NCBI GenBank assembly: GCA_964436335.1
Contig: CAYTCD010000046.1
Coordinates: forward strand, 1 to 14,621
Length of the DNA stretch: 14,621 bases
From: Pullibacteroides sp964436335
GTDB taxonomy: Bacteria; Bacteroidota; Bacteroidia; Bacteroidales; P3
Direction: 5' to 3'
Position numbers and translations under genes: made by a program. Positions 1-8,000 of the stretch are shown here, piece by piece; within the stretch, counting starts at the first letter, position 1; every line of letters starts with the position of its first letter. The notes beneath the pieces were generated by a model. The model searched no databases and had not been told where the DNA came from. It was given only the letters and a program-made list of their open reading frames with translations.

Positions 1-1753
1 GTACCGTATCTTGAATACGCTTTATAAAAGTGTTCGAAAATTGGAGAAGTTCTTGATAAAGATTGTTTTCTACCGTAGTGATTTTTTCTTGTGCCGTAAG
101 CACTTTTTCTTCGTATTCCTTTAAATCGGCGGTGATATAGCGTTCGGCATTGGTCAGCGTCTGTTTGCGTATCCAGGCGGTGGGTACTTTGTCTTTATAA
201 GACTGGGTTACTTCCAAGTAATAGCCATATACGTTGTTGAAGCCGAGTTTGAGGTTGGGAATGCCACTTTCCAGACTCTCCTTGCGCAAGAGTTCGGCAA
301 GATAGGCCTTGCCTGAAAAAGCGATCCGACGCAGTTCATCGAGTTCATCACTCACACCGGAAGCGATAACATTACCCTTGGCCAGCAACGCCGGTGCTTC
401 CGGATGAAGCCATTCTTTGAGGCGATCGGAAAGTTCCCTGCAATCATCAACCGACTGTATCCAATGATACAAAACATCGTCTTGAGGAGCGGCGGATTCT
501 GAAAATGTTTCGACCGACCAATCCTTTATAGCCCGGATATGTTCCAAAGAAAGCGTGAGTTGGAGCAACTCCCAGGGCTGGGCTTTCATTGCCGCCACTT
601 TCGACAAAAGACGTTCCAAATCCCCCATCTCACCGAAGGTCTGACGCAAAAAAGCCGCCGCCGGTCGATGCTCGGTAAAATACTGCACATGGTCGAAGCG
701 GTTTTCTATCTCGGCTGTTTCCTTGAGTGGAAGGCAAATCATGCGGCGCAACAAGCGGGACCCCATCGGGGTACAGGTTTTGTCCAACACCGCATAAAGC
801 GAATTTTCGGATTCCCGTCCGGCATCCACCCCCACCGAAGCCGGTTGGAGCACCTCCAGATTACGCAAGGTAAAGGCGTCCATCCATACATAACGGCTCT
901 CCACAATCTTTTGAATGGAAGAAACATGCGAAGATTGTTCATGTTTGCTCTCGATAAGATAGTGCAGACAAGCGGCGGCCGCAATCTGCGCCGCCGCCAT
1001 ATTTTCTATTCCAAAACCTTTTAATGAGTTGGTTTTAAAATGATTAAGCAAAGTTCGAACAGCAAAGTCAGGCTTAAAGACCCAATCATCGAAAACAGTG
1101 AGGTAGTAACGGTTTCCGAACAAGGAAAAGAAAGTGTCGCGATAGGGCTTGGGCAACACCACTTCGGAGGGTTGGAAATTGTCGAGCAATTTACGGACAT
1201 AATTACTGTTACCTTCGGCTACAAAAAATTCTCCCGTGCTGATATCCAGAAAAGACACGCCCATCGGATCCGTATCCGCGCCGGGGAAAAGACCGCACAG
1301 AAAATTGTTCTTGCCGGTTTCCAACAAACGGTCGTTGAGCGCGATACCAGGTGTTATCAATTCTGTTACGCCGCGCTTGACCAGTTTTTTGGTTATTTTG
1401 GGATCTTCGAGTTGCTCACAAATGGCCACCTTGCCGCCAGCCTTTACCAGCTTGTATAGATAGGTTTCCAACGCATGGTGCGGAAAACCGGCCAGTTCGG
1501 TATAGCTATGCGCCCCACTGGCCTTACGCGTGAGCACGATATTAAGCACCTTGGAGGCAAAAACGGCATCTTCGCCGAAAGTTTCGTAGAAATCACCCAC
1601 CCTGAACAATAAAACAGCATCCGGATGTTGTTGCTTGATCTCAAAATACTGCTTCATCAGCGGCGTTTCCGGAGAAGTACCGGCGGCACGGGCTGTTTTT
1701 TTCTTACCTGCACGTTCCTTGGCGACATTTTCCGCTTGCATATCGTTGTCCAT
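1..1753 (-). CDS. mutS: DNA mismatch repair protein MutS, N-terminal part (C-terminus beyond window)
   Basis: MutS recognises mismatches and small loops in newly replicated DNA and recruits MutL. The minus strand is open from the ATG at 1753 to the window edge, about 584 codons, with no frame break. The family is usually about 850-880 residues, so the ATPase domain with Walker A and the C-terminus lie outside the window. The mismatch-recognition signature is visible as GDFYETFGEDA, the Phe-x-Glu wedge being F55-Y56-E57, preceded by TPLMKQYFEIKQQHPDAVLLFRVG-type sequence typical of domain I. Connector and core domains follow (for example TPGIALNDR and TCTPMGSRLLRRMI near mid-protein), then the start of the clamp with LGFNNVYGYYLEVT. 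Residues 1-27 are a lysine- and alanine-rich extension before the conserved domain. GGAGG stands 12 nt before the chosen ATG; an in-frame Met at codon 5 is an alternative. The gene follows mnmG in the same direction after 85 nt. Confidence 0.96.
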   Translation of the reverse strand, partial: MDNDMQAENVAKERAGKKKTARAAGTSPETPLMKQYFEIKQQHPDAVLLFRVGDFYETFGEDAVFASKVLNIVLTRKASGAHSYTELAGFPHHALETYLYKLVKAGGKVAICEQLEDPKITKKLVKRGVTELITPGIALNDRLLETGKNNFLCGLFPGADTDPMGVSFLDISTGEFFVAEGNSNYVRKLLDNFQPSEVVLPKPYRDTFFSLFGNRYYLTVFDDWVFKPDFAVRTLLNHFKTNSLKGFGIENMAAAQIAAAACLHYLIESKHEQSSHVSSIQKIVESRYVWMDAFTLRNLEVLQPASVGVDAGRESENSLYAVLDKTCTPMGSRLLRRMICLPLKETAEIENRFDHVQYFTEHRPAAAFLRQTFGEMGDLERLLSKVAAMKAQPWELLQLTLSLEHIRAIKDWSVETFSESAAPQDDVLYHWIQSVDDCRELSDRLKEWLHPEAPALLAKGNVIASGVSDELDELRRIAFSGKAYLAELLRKESLESGIPNLKLGFNNVYGYYLEVTQSYKDKVPTAWIRKQTLTNAERYITADLKEYEEKVLTAQEKITTVENNLYQELLQFSNTFIKRIQDTV

Positions 1754-1817
1754 CTTGCTTTATTTCCTCCGGAACAGCTGTATCCGAATGTTCAGACGCT
1801 TTCCTTATTACAATCGG

Positions 1818-1825
1818 CAAAAATA
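1818..1825 (-). promoter_or_regulatory. possible -7 element upstream of mutS
   Basis: On the minus strand the mnmG-mutS gap contains TATTTTTG, an exact fit to the Bacteroidetes -7 motif TAnnTTTG. A start site about 7 nt downstream would give mutS a leader of roughly 55-60 nt. No TTTG or TTG is seen at the usual 19-21 nt upstream spacing, so this is weak support for a separate mutS promoter; read-through from mnmG is equally possible. Confidence 0.25.
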
Positions 1826-1838
1826 AACTTTTACACGT

Positions 1839-3719
1839 TTATTTGTTGAGCCAAATCAACAATACCGAAATATCGGCAGGCGACACGCCCGGTATGCGGG
1901 AAGCCTGTCCAAGAGTGGCCGGCTTGAGCCGACTCAGTTTTTCCCTCGCCTCATACGAAAGAGAAAGAATCGATTTATAATCAAAATCGGATTTCAAGGG
2001 AAGATTATCGTATTTGGAAAGCCGCGCCGCATTTTCTTCTTCCTTTCGTATATATGAATCGTATTTCATACTTATTTCAACTTCTTCAATAAGCTCAGAA
2101 AAGAAAGGTTTTTCGCTATACGTTTTTATAAAAGAAGTAAGCTTTTCATCCATGGCCATAAGTTGCGAAAGGTTTATTTGTGGCCTTTGTAAAAGCGATG
2201 CCAAGGATGATTTTTGTGTCAATTCTGAAGTACCATACGAAACTAATTCCGCGTTAACTTTTTCGGGTTCTACCTTATGGTTTTCTATATACGATTTGAT
2301 ATCCGACTCATACTTTTTTTTCTCTTCCAAACGCTGCAATCTTTTTTCATCTGCCATACCTATTTTATGGGCCAAAGGCGTAAGCCTTTCATCGGCATTG
2401 TCTTGCCGTAACAATATGCGGTATTCGGCCCGCGAGGTAAACATGCGGTAGGGTTCATCCACTCCTTTTGTAACCAAATCGTCTATCAATACACCGATAT
2501 AGGCCTGTGAACGGTTCAAAACAAAAGGATCTTTATCCGTTATCTTAAGGTGGGCGTTCACACCGGCCATAAATCCTTGACCGGCGGCTTCTTCGTAACC
2601 GGTTGTGCCGTTTACCTGGCCGGCAAAGTATAAGTTTTTCACCAAACGGGTTTCCAGAGTGGCATTCAAACGGGTCGGATCAAAATAGTCATATTCGATG
2701 GCATAGCCGGGCCTAAAAATCTTGGCATGTTCAAAACCGCAAATCCTATGCAAGGCAGCCAACTGGGTTTCTTCGGGAAGCGAAGACGAAAAACCGTTAA
2801 GGTAATATTCATGGCTGTTCCTACCGCAAGGTTCAAAGAAAAGTTGATGCCGGTCTTTATCTGAGAAACGGTCTATCTTGTCTTCGATAGAAGGACAATA
2901 ACGCGGCCCCCGCCCTTGTATTCTACCGGCAAACATTGGAGATTTGTCGAAACCCGTACGCAAGATATCATGTACCTCCGGATTGGTATATGCCAAGAAA
3001 CACGACATTTGGGAACGTACCGGTATCGTATCCGAAAAAGAAAATTTTGCAGGTACGTTATCGCCCGCCTGTTCGGTTAAGACAGAAAAATCAACGGTAC
3101 GAGCGTCCACTCTCACTGGGGTTCCTGTTTTTAGACGTAACACCTCGAAGCCTTTTTCCCGAAGTTGCTCACCTAAACCGAAAGAAGCCGACTCGCCGAT
3201 TCTTCCCCCAGGATAGGAATGTTCGCCGATATGAATACGTCCATTTAAAAACGTACCGCCGGTAAGTATCACCGCCCTACTTTTTATTTCCGCACCACAT
3301 AGCGTTTTCACGCCCGACACTCTTTCACCTTCAAACATGAATTCCGTTACGGTATCTTGCCGTAAATCCAAATTGGGAATTTGCTCCAGATATTTTCGCC
3401 AAGTGGCAGAAAAGAGCCACATGTCGCATTGCGCCCTCGGACTCCACATAGCAGGTCCCTTGGAACGATTCAGCATTCGGAATTGTAAAGTGGACTCATC
3501 GGTAACAATACCCGAATACCCTCCCATCGCGTCTATTTCACGCACAATTTGACCTTTGGCCACTCCTCCCATCGCCGGATTGCAAGACATGTATGCCATC
3601 CTGTCTATCTGCATACTTATCAACAACACACGACTGCCTAAAGTCGCTGCTGCTGCCGCCGCCTCACAACCCGCATGACCGCCACCCACCACAATAATAT
3701 CATAACCCGTACTCTTCAT
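1839..3719 (-). CDS. mnmG: tRNA uridine-5-carboxymethylaminomethyl modification enzyme MnmG (GidA)
   Basis: MnmG is the FAD-dependent partner of the GTPase MnmE; together they install the (carboxymethyl)aminomethyl group on the wobble uridine of certain cytoplasmic tRNAs. The 626-residue product matches the usual full length (about 620-630). Visible landmarks: the N-terminal dinucleotide fold G12-G-G-H-A-G17-CEAA; C47 in SCNPAMGG; GGTFLNGRIHIGE at about 154-166; the family signature RGPRYCPSIEDK at about 270-281 with C275, the position of the conserved active-site Cys; and AGQVNGTTGYEEAAGQG at about 366-382 for FAD binding. The C-terminal part is helical and charged, as expected for the MnmE/tRNA-binding region. 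The start at 3719 puts the FAD motif at the usual distance from the N-terminus. A TAGATTTG at 3731-3738 (minus) resembles a -7 element but would leave almost no leader. Historically this gene often sits near replication origins, which fits the parS sites just upstream. Confidence 0.98.
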   Translation of the reverse strand: MKSTGYDIIVVGGGHAGCEAAAAAATLGSRVLLISMQIDRMAYMSCNPAMGGVAKGQIVREIDAMGGYSGIVTDESTLQFRMLNRSKGPAMWSPRAQCDMWLFSATWRKYLEQIPNLDLRQDTVTEFMFEGERVSGVKTLCGAEIKSRAVILTGGTFLNGRIHIGEHSYPGGRIGESASFGLGEQLREKGFEVLRLKTGTPVRVDARTVDFSVLTEQAGDNVPAKFSFSDTIPVRSQMSCFLAYTNPEVHDILRTGFDKSPMFAGRIQGRGPRYCPSIEDKIDRFSDKDRHQLFFEPCGRNSHEYYLNGFSSSLPEETQLAALHRICGFEHAKIFRPGYAIEYDYFDPTRLNATLETRLVKNLYFAGQVNGTTGYEEAAGQGFMAGVNAHLKITDKDPFVLNRSQAYIGVLIDDLVTKGVDEPYRMFTSRAEYRILLRQDNADERLTPLAHKIGMADEKRLQRLEEKKKYESDIKSYIENHKVEPEKVNAELVSYGTSELTQKSSLASLLQRPQINLSQLMAMDEKLTSFIKTYSEKPFFSELIEEVEISMKYDSYIRKEEENAARLSKYDNLPLKSDFDYKSILSLSYEAREKLSRLKPATLGQASRIPGVSPADISVLLIWLNK

Positions 3720-3775
3720 CTTCTTTTTTGCAAATCTATTCTGCGTAACCCTTTCTTTACAGAAAACACCTTCCT

Positions 3776-3830
3776 TTATTCTTTTCTCAAAACATCAAAA
3801 TGTTTCACGTGAAACACTCCATCCCCTCCA
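3776..3830. repeat. left copy of a 55-bp direct duplication flanking the sequence gap
   Basis: These 55 bases, ending directly at the N run, are identical to the 55 bases that begin directly after it (3931-3985). The duplicated block contains a complete parS palindrome. Identity ending exactly at both gap borders is what overlapping contig ends look like, so this may be one genomic sequence written twice rather than a true repeat. Confidence 0.95.
3801..3816. promoter_or_regulatory. parS: parS centromere site (ParB-binding palindrome), upstream of mnmG
   Basis: The sequence is TGTTTCACGTGAAACA, a perfect 16-bp palindrome identical to the broadly conserved chromosomal parS consensus. ParB (Spo0J) loads here, spreads as a CTP-dependent clamp and, with ParA and SMC, organises and segregates the origin region. 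No parA or parB gene is in the window. The site lies about 80 bp upstream of the mnmG start and could also affect its transcription. Confidence 0.88.
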
Positions 3831-3930
3831 NNNNNNNNNNNNNNNNNNNNNNNNNNNNNNNNNNNNNNNNNNNNNNNNNNNNNNNNNNNNNNNNNNNNNN
3901 NNNNNNNNNNNNNNNNNNNNNNNNNNNNNN
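3831..3930. other. assembly gap, 100 N
   Basis: Exactly 100 unknown bases, the conventional filler for a gap of unspecified length. The flanks are an identical 55-bp sequence on both sides, so the true gap may be absent (contigs overlapping by 55 bp) or may hide additional repeat copies. Confidence 0.99.
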
Positions 3931-3985
3931 TTATTCTTTTCTCAAAACATCAAAATGTTTCACGTGAAACACTCCATCCCCTCCA
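3931..3985. repeat. right copy of the 55-bp duplication flanking the gap
   Basis: Identical to 3776-3830. It leads into a short unique stretch and then the 75-bp tandem array. If the contig-overlap reading is right, this copy and the N run should be collapsed onto the left copy. Confidence 0.95.
3956..3971. promoter_or_regulatory. parS: parS site, second written copy beside the gap
   Basis: Perfect TGTTTCACGTGAAACA inside the right copy of the 55-bp duplication. It is a real parS sequence, but may be the same physical site as 3801-3816 reported twice because of the unresolved join. Confidence 0.6.
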
Positions 3986-4004
3986 ACAAACCCCAAAAGA
4001 GTAC

Positions 4005-4430
4005 AAAGGTATATCTTTCTGCGGTATCGAGACCTATCAACGTCATCATATACCTTCACGGACATTCCCTGGGTCCGCTAAAGGTATATCTTTCTGAAGA
4101 ATGTTATGATACCGTCTGTCTTCATATACCTTCACGGACACTCCCTTCGTCCGTAAAGGTATATCTTTCTGCGGTATCGAGACCTATCAACGTCATCATA
4201 TACCTTCACGGACATTCCCTGGGTCCGCTAAAGGTATATCTTTCTGAAGAATGTTATGATACCGTCTGTCTTCATATACCTTCACGGACACTCCCTTCGT
4301 CCGTAAAGGTATATCTTTCTGCGGTATCGAGACCTATCAACGTCATCATATACCTTCACGGACACTCCCTTTGTCCGTAAAGTATATCTTTCTGCGGTAT
4401 CGAGACCTATCAACATCATCATATACCTTG
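4005..4430. repeat. tandem array of 75-bp units carrying about 41-bp hairpins, two alternating unit types
   Basis: Units start at 4005 (A), 4080 (B), 4155 (A), 4230 (B), 4305 (A-like, 74 bp) and 4379 (A-like, truncated). The two A copies at 4005 and 4155 are identical, as are the two B copies. At each junction, ATATACCTTCACGGAC and GTCCGTAAAGGTATAT form a 16-bp inverted repeat with one mismatch around a 9-nt loop; type A junctions have one extra base on the right arm. The hairpins lie at about 4048-4089, 4124-4164, 4198-4239, 4274-4314 and 4348-4387. The linkers between hairpins are about 33-34 bp and of two kinds, one containing GCGGTATCGAGACC and the other GAATGTTATGATACCG. It sits between ybeY and mnmG, flanked by parS sites. 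The 25-codon period leaves a plus-strand frame open, but there is no sign that it is a gene. I recognise no named repeat family. Confidence 0.9.
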
Positions 4431-4495
4431 GCTTTGCCGATGTTTATCCCACCTCGATATAATCCAAACGAGTTTAGTTTCCGCTCTCGACCCAG

Positions 4496-4513
4496 ATATA
4501 CCTTCACGGACAC
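4496..4513. repeat. isolated half-hairpin related to the 75-bp array
   Basis: ATATACCTTCACGGACAC recurs here, about 66 bp beyond the decayed end of the array, without the matching right arm. The stretch between (about 4431-4495) shows no relation to the array units. It looks like a remnant of an array that was once longer. Confidence 0.7.
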
Positions 4514-4553
4514 AGTTCCTCTATTTCCTTAGGCCTCCGATAAACCCACACAA

Positions 4554-4588
4554 AAGACCTGTTTTTACAAAAACTAAAAACAGGTCTT
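4554..4588 (-). terminator. hairpin terminator overlapping the ybeY stop codon
   Basis: AAGACCTGTTTTT (4554-4566) and AAAAACAGGTCTT (4576-4588) are perfect 13-bp complements around a 9-nt loop. On the minus strand the hairpin is followed by TTTTGTG, a short U tract. The ybeY stop codon (4574-4576) falls in the loop and first stem base, so the last codons form one arm. It probably ends the nadA-to-ybeY transcript; the weak U tract leaves partial read-through towards mnmG possible. Confidence 0.7.
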
Positions 4589-5044
4589 CAACATTTCGTC
4601 TTCCTTGGCATGAATCTCTTTTTCCTCACGTGCTGTCTTATCCTTATATCCGGCCAAATGAAGCAAACCATGAATCATAACCCGATTCAACTCATCGATA
4701 TGTTTCACGTGAAACATTTCTGCATTTTCCTTAATCCGATCTATACTGATATAAATATCACCCGCCACCACTTTTAGTTTTCCTTTCGCAGACTTTTGAA
4801 AATTCTCTCCCGGGAAATCACTACCAGGCAAAGTGTAATCAAAAGTTATAATATCCGTCAAAGTATCATGGTTTAAATATTCGCGATTGATTTTTAAAAG
4901 CGAGTCATCTGAACAAAAAATATAAGTGATACCCCCCGAAGAACATCTTAAACGGTTCAACACTTTTAAAAGCGATTGGCGAGCCTTTATTCTTTTCAGA
5001 AAACGGACCTTTACATCCTGCTCAACAAATGCGATTTCTTTCAT
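4574..5044 (-). CDS. ybeY: Endoribonuclease YbeY, rRNA maturation factor
   Basis: YbeY is a metal-dependent single-strand RNase involved in 16S rRNA 3'-end maturation and 70S quality control. The 156-residue product has normal family length. Visible are the conserved INREYLNHDTLTDIITFDY segment (about 52-70) and the C-terminal metal motif HGLLHLAGYKDKT, with H125 and H129 present. The usual third ligand His (HGxLHLxGYDH) is Asp135 here, as I recall for Bacteroidetes YbeY proteins generally, so this probably does not mean inactivity. Residues 111-115 (FHVKH) are encoded by a perfect parS palindrome; this is an insertion-tolerant stretch before the catalytic helix. The gene starts 35 nt after the DUF4175 protein gene, with another parS in that gap, and ends in a hairpin terminator. 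Confidence 0.95.
   Translation of the reverse strand: MKEIAFVEQDVKVRFLKRIKARQSLLKVLNRLRCSSGGITYIFCSDDSLLKINREYLNHDTLTDIITFDYTLPGSDFPGENFQKSAKGKLKVVAGDIYISIDRIKENAEMFHVKHIDELNRVMIHGLLHLAGYKDKTAREEKEIHAKEDEMLKTCF
4701..4716. promoter_or_regulatory. parS: parS site inside the ybeY coding sequence
   Basis: Perfect TGTTTCACGTGAAACA, read in the gene as part of Met-Phe-His-Val-Lys-His (residues 110-115 of YbeY). Intragenic parS sites are known in other bacteria. The palindrome is exact although codon degeneracy would permit drift at several positions, which argues for selection on the DNA site. Confidence 0.88.
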
Positions 5045-5062
5045 CTCAAAAATTTTATGTAA

Positions 5063-5078
5063 TGTTTCACGTGAAACA
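5063..5078. promoter_or_regulatory. parS: parS site between the DUF4175 gene and ybeY
   Basis: Perfect TGTTTCACGTGAAACA occupying almost the whole 35-bp gap: it starts one base beyond the stop codon of the upstream gene (5080) and ends 18 bp before the ybeY ATG (5044). ParB loaded here would sit within the operon, over the ybeY translation start region. Confidence 0.88.
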
Positions 5079-5079
5079 T

Positions 5080-8000
5080 TTATTTTTCCATCTGCTTAAA
5101 AAAGAAGTCCTGCACCTTTTTCTTGTAATACGGACGCAGTTCCGGATAAGCAAACCGAAGCAAATCTTTTCCAACAGTATTCTTCTTTATCATCATTTCA
5201 ATACTGTCGTTGTGAAAAGGTGCATATGCTCCCCCTTCTTTCGACTCCCGTCTTTCATCTTTTTCGCGTTTCAATTCGGCATTTTCAGCTTCTAGCAAAC
5301 GGGTTTCTATATTCTTCTGACGCGATAAAAGGCGATCGTTCAACACGCGGTTCACCAAATCTTTCTCCGTCTGTTCCATTTCTCCCAAAACACTATTGTA
5401 TAAACCGACCGCCTGAGAACCCGATGTTCTTTCTTCTTTAAGTTTTTCCTGTACCATACGGCGTATCATTTCCTGTTGGGCTGCGGCACGGGCAAAAGAT
5501 TCCGAAACCTTTTCCTGCAACACTTCACTTCCCATGGAATTTCCCGTTTGACCGGATTTTACCGATTTTCCCTGCGGATTTTGTTGTCCTTGCATTTGTT
5601 GCAACATCTTTTTCAATTCCTCTATCCTACGATTCAAGTCTTGCTGCATTTGTTGTAAAGACTGTTTCTGTTGTTTCGACATCGATTCCATAGAAGGAAT
5701 AGGCATGGAAGAATTGTTTTTGCCCTGCGTAGGACAAGACATTTGCGGTTGTCCCTTTTTTTTCTTCTTAGAAGATCCTTTTCCTTTCATGTTCATTTTT
5801 TGTTGCATCTTGTCTAAAGATTCGGAAAGCAACAAAGCGAGATTATTCAAGGAAGTCATGGTGTATTGTTGACGCGACAAGGCGCGGCTATTTATCATAT
5901 TGTAGTTACGATAATACACATTGTTCATGCCTAAAAGTAAATCCAAAGACTCCCGGCTATATGACAGAATGTTTTTCACTTCTTTTTGTGTAGTGAGTGC
6001 CACTTGTGGCTGACGACGGGAAATAGCGCGGATACTGTCGGCCACAAAACATATTTCGGTATTCAATGCGGATTGACGACGGATCAAATCCGTATAGCGC
6101 GGATCATTCAAACGTGTCTTTTCTATCTCTCCCATCAAATCTTCTTGCTGCACCGAGACCCGAACAATGGATTTAAGAAGAAGACGAATAAAATCGGCGT
6201 CTTCGGCGGCATCCTCTTCCTCTATCCGTTCCATTTGGGCCGACAGATTGTCGGAAAGCGCCTGTAAAGCCGCATCGGTTTCTTGCTGCGTCCGAACAGC
6301 ATCTTTTTTATTTTCTTCTTTCAGGTTTTCTTCGGTTTTCTCTATGCTTTTACGCACGGTTTCCAAAAGTGAATCCGGCAGGTTGAACGATGTTGATTTT
6401 TCTAAACGTTGATTCAAATCATCCACGTTTTTCAAGGTTTCTTTTAAACGTTCCCTACCTTCCTCCAAGTTTTTTTGGTCTTGCAAAAGACTGTCTGTAG
6501 GCGTTGATGAAAGTTGTTTCCGGTTCATCTTCTCTGTTATTTCCCGGCTTTTTTCACGCAATTCGGCCGCTTCCGAAACCGCCTGCTGCAATTTGTTTTC
6601 AAACTCCATCCGCAGATACAATTCCATGTTCCTTTCCAAATCGAAATTCATCTGCTCCTGTTGGCGGCGCACTTCTTCCAAGGCATCCATGATTTTCTCC
6701 TGTGGGGCGTTCTGTTGCATCAGTTTTTGCAGTTCCTCCAATTTCTTCATCGTGGCATCGTCCAAAAGCTGCCGCATCAATTCCTGCAACTGCCGTTGCT
6801 TTTCTTTCAATTCCTCATCTCCTTTACCTAATTCTTCTTCTAAGGCTTGTTTACTCTGTATTTCTTCTTGCAATTCCTTGTATTCTTCCCGTAAATGCTG
6901 CTGTTGCTCCATCATCAATTCCACCTTTTTCAAATCCTGCCAACCAAGTTGTTTTTTGGAAAGCATATCGCGCAGCATATCCTTCAATTCTTTGCCGAAA
7001 GTCTGCGCCGACCGCAGGGAAAGCGAAAAACCCTCGTTTACCGATTCCGAAGAACGCGCCACTTCCTCGCGCATTTCTTCCTGCGACATTTTCTTATACG
7101 AGAATTCGGGTGAATAAACCGCCTTGTATGGATAAAAAACATCGTTGTCACGCACTACAAAACCGTAACTTACCTCATCACCCGGTTCCAATGTAAAATC
7201 GTTCCAATCCAAATAATAGGTAAATTCTCTGTCCGTGCCAGAAACAGCGTTCAAAAGCGTGTCCATACGCGTTCTTTCATTTCCGGTATTGGCGTTGGTG
7301 CATCGGAGGTAGAAAATAAGAGAATGAAAACCATAGTCATCGCTGATATGCCCCCAAAAGTACCGTCGTGAAACATGCAGGCTGTCGAAAGATTGCAACA
7401 CTTCGATACGCGGATAGGCATCAGGCGTTACATCTATTGTAAAAGAGAGTGTATCAATCTTTAAATCTGAAAACGCCTCAGGGAGAAGCCAATAATCGCA
7501 AGCGGAGAACACCTGTCTGGCAAAAGTGAATCGCGACTTCTCTGCATGCGCTTCCACAAGGGTTTGGGGAATAATTTCATTACCGAAATCCGCTTTATGG
7601 GAAACAAAAACCGCTTGCAGGCGACGGGCATTGTCGATACGCAAATCCCATGCTATCCGTGTGCCTTCAGGAATACTCAAATTGAGCGTATTATCTATCA
7701 TTTCGGTTTTTTTCCCCGTATAGGCCGGATAATGCAGAACAACTTTCATATCGCTTATAAGTGGTTTGTAATCCACTTCCAATACATACTCTACGCTTCT
7801 GTATCGACCACTTGTTATTCTGAAAGGAATACGCCGTTGCACTTTCGAAAAAGTATGGGAAAAACGCCCAGGCGAGGTTTTCTTGCATAAAAGCTTCCTA
7901 CCGCCTTCCTCTATATGGAGTTCTGCCGGTAGATAATCGCCTTCCACACTTATATCAAGTTTAAAATCTTCTTCGTATGAAACACGCAAAACCGGATTTA

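Noticed and set aside
3955..4380. 141-codon plus-strand open frame across the tandem array with 25-residue repeats
   Set aside because: It stays open because the repeat period (75 bp) is a multiple of three, and it begins inside the parS palindrome next to the gap. No ribosome site, no known domain, and the DNA is dominated by inverted repeats.
4005..4430. Reading the array as a CRISPR (about 41-bp repeats, about 34-bp spacers)
   Set aside because: The would-be spacers recur in alternation rather than being unique, the repeats vary in the loop and length, and no cas gene is nearby.
6504..7196. Several plus-strand open frames within the DUF4175 gene
   Set aside because: They lie opposite the Gln/Glu/Lys-rich coiled-coil coding region, whose complement rarely makes stop codons; no family features seen.
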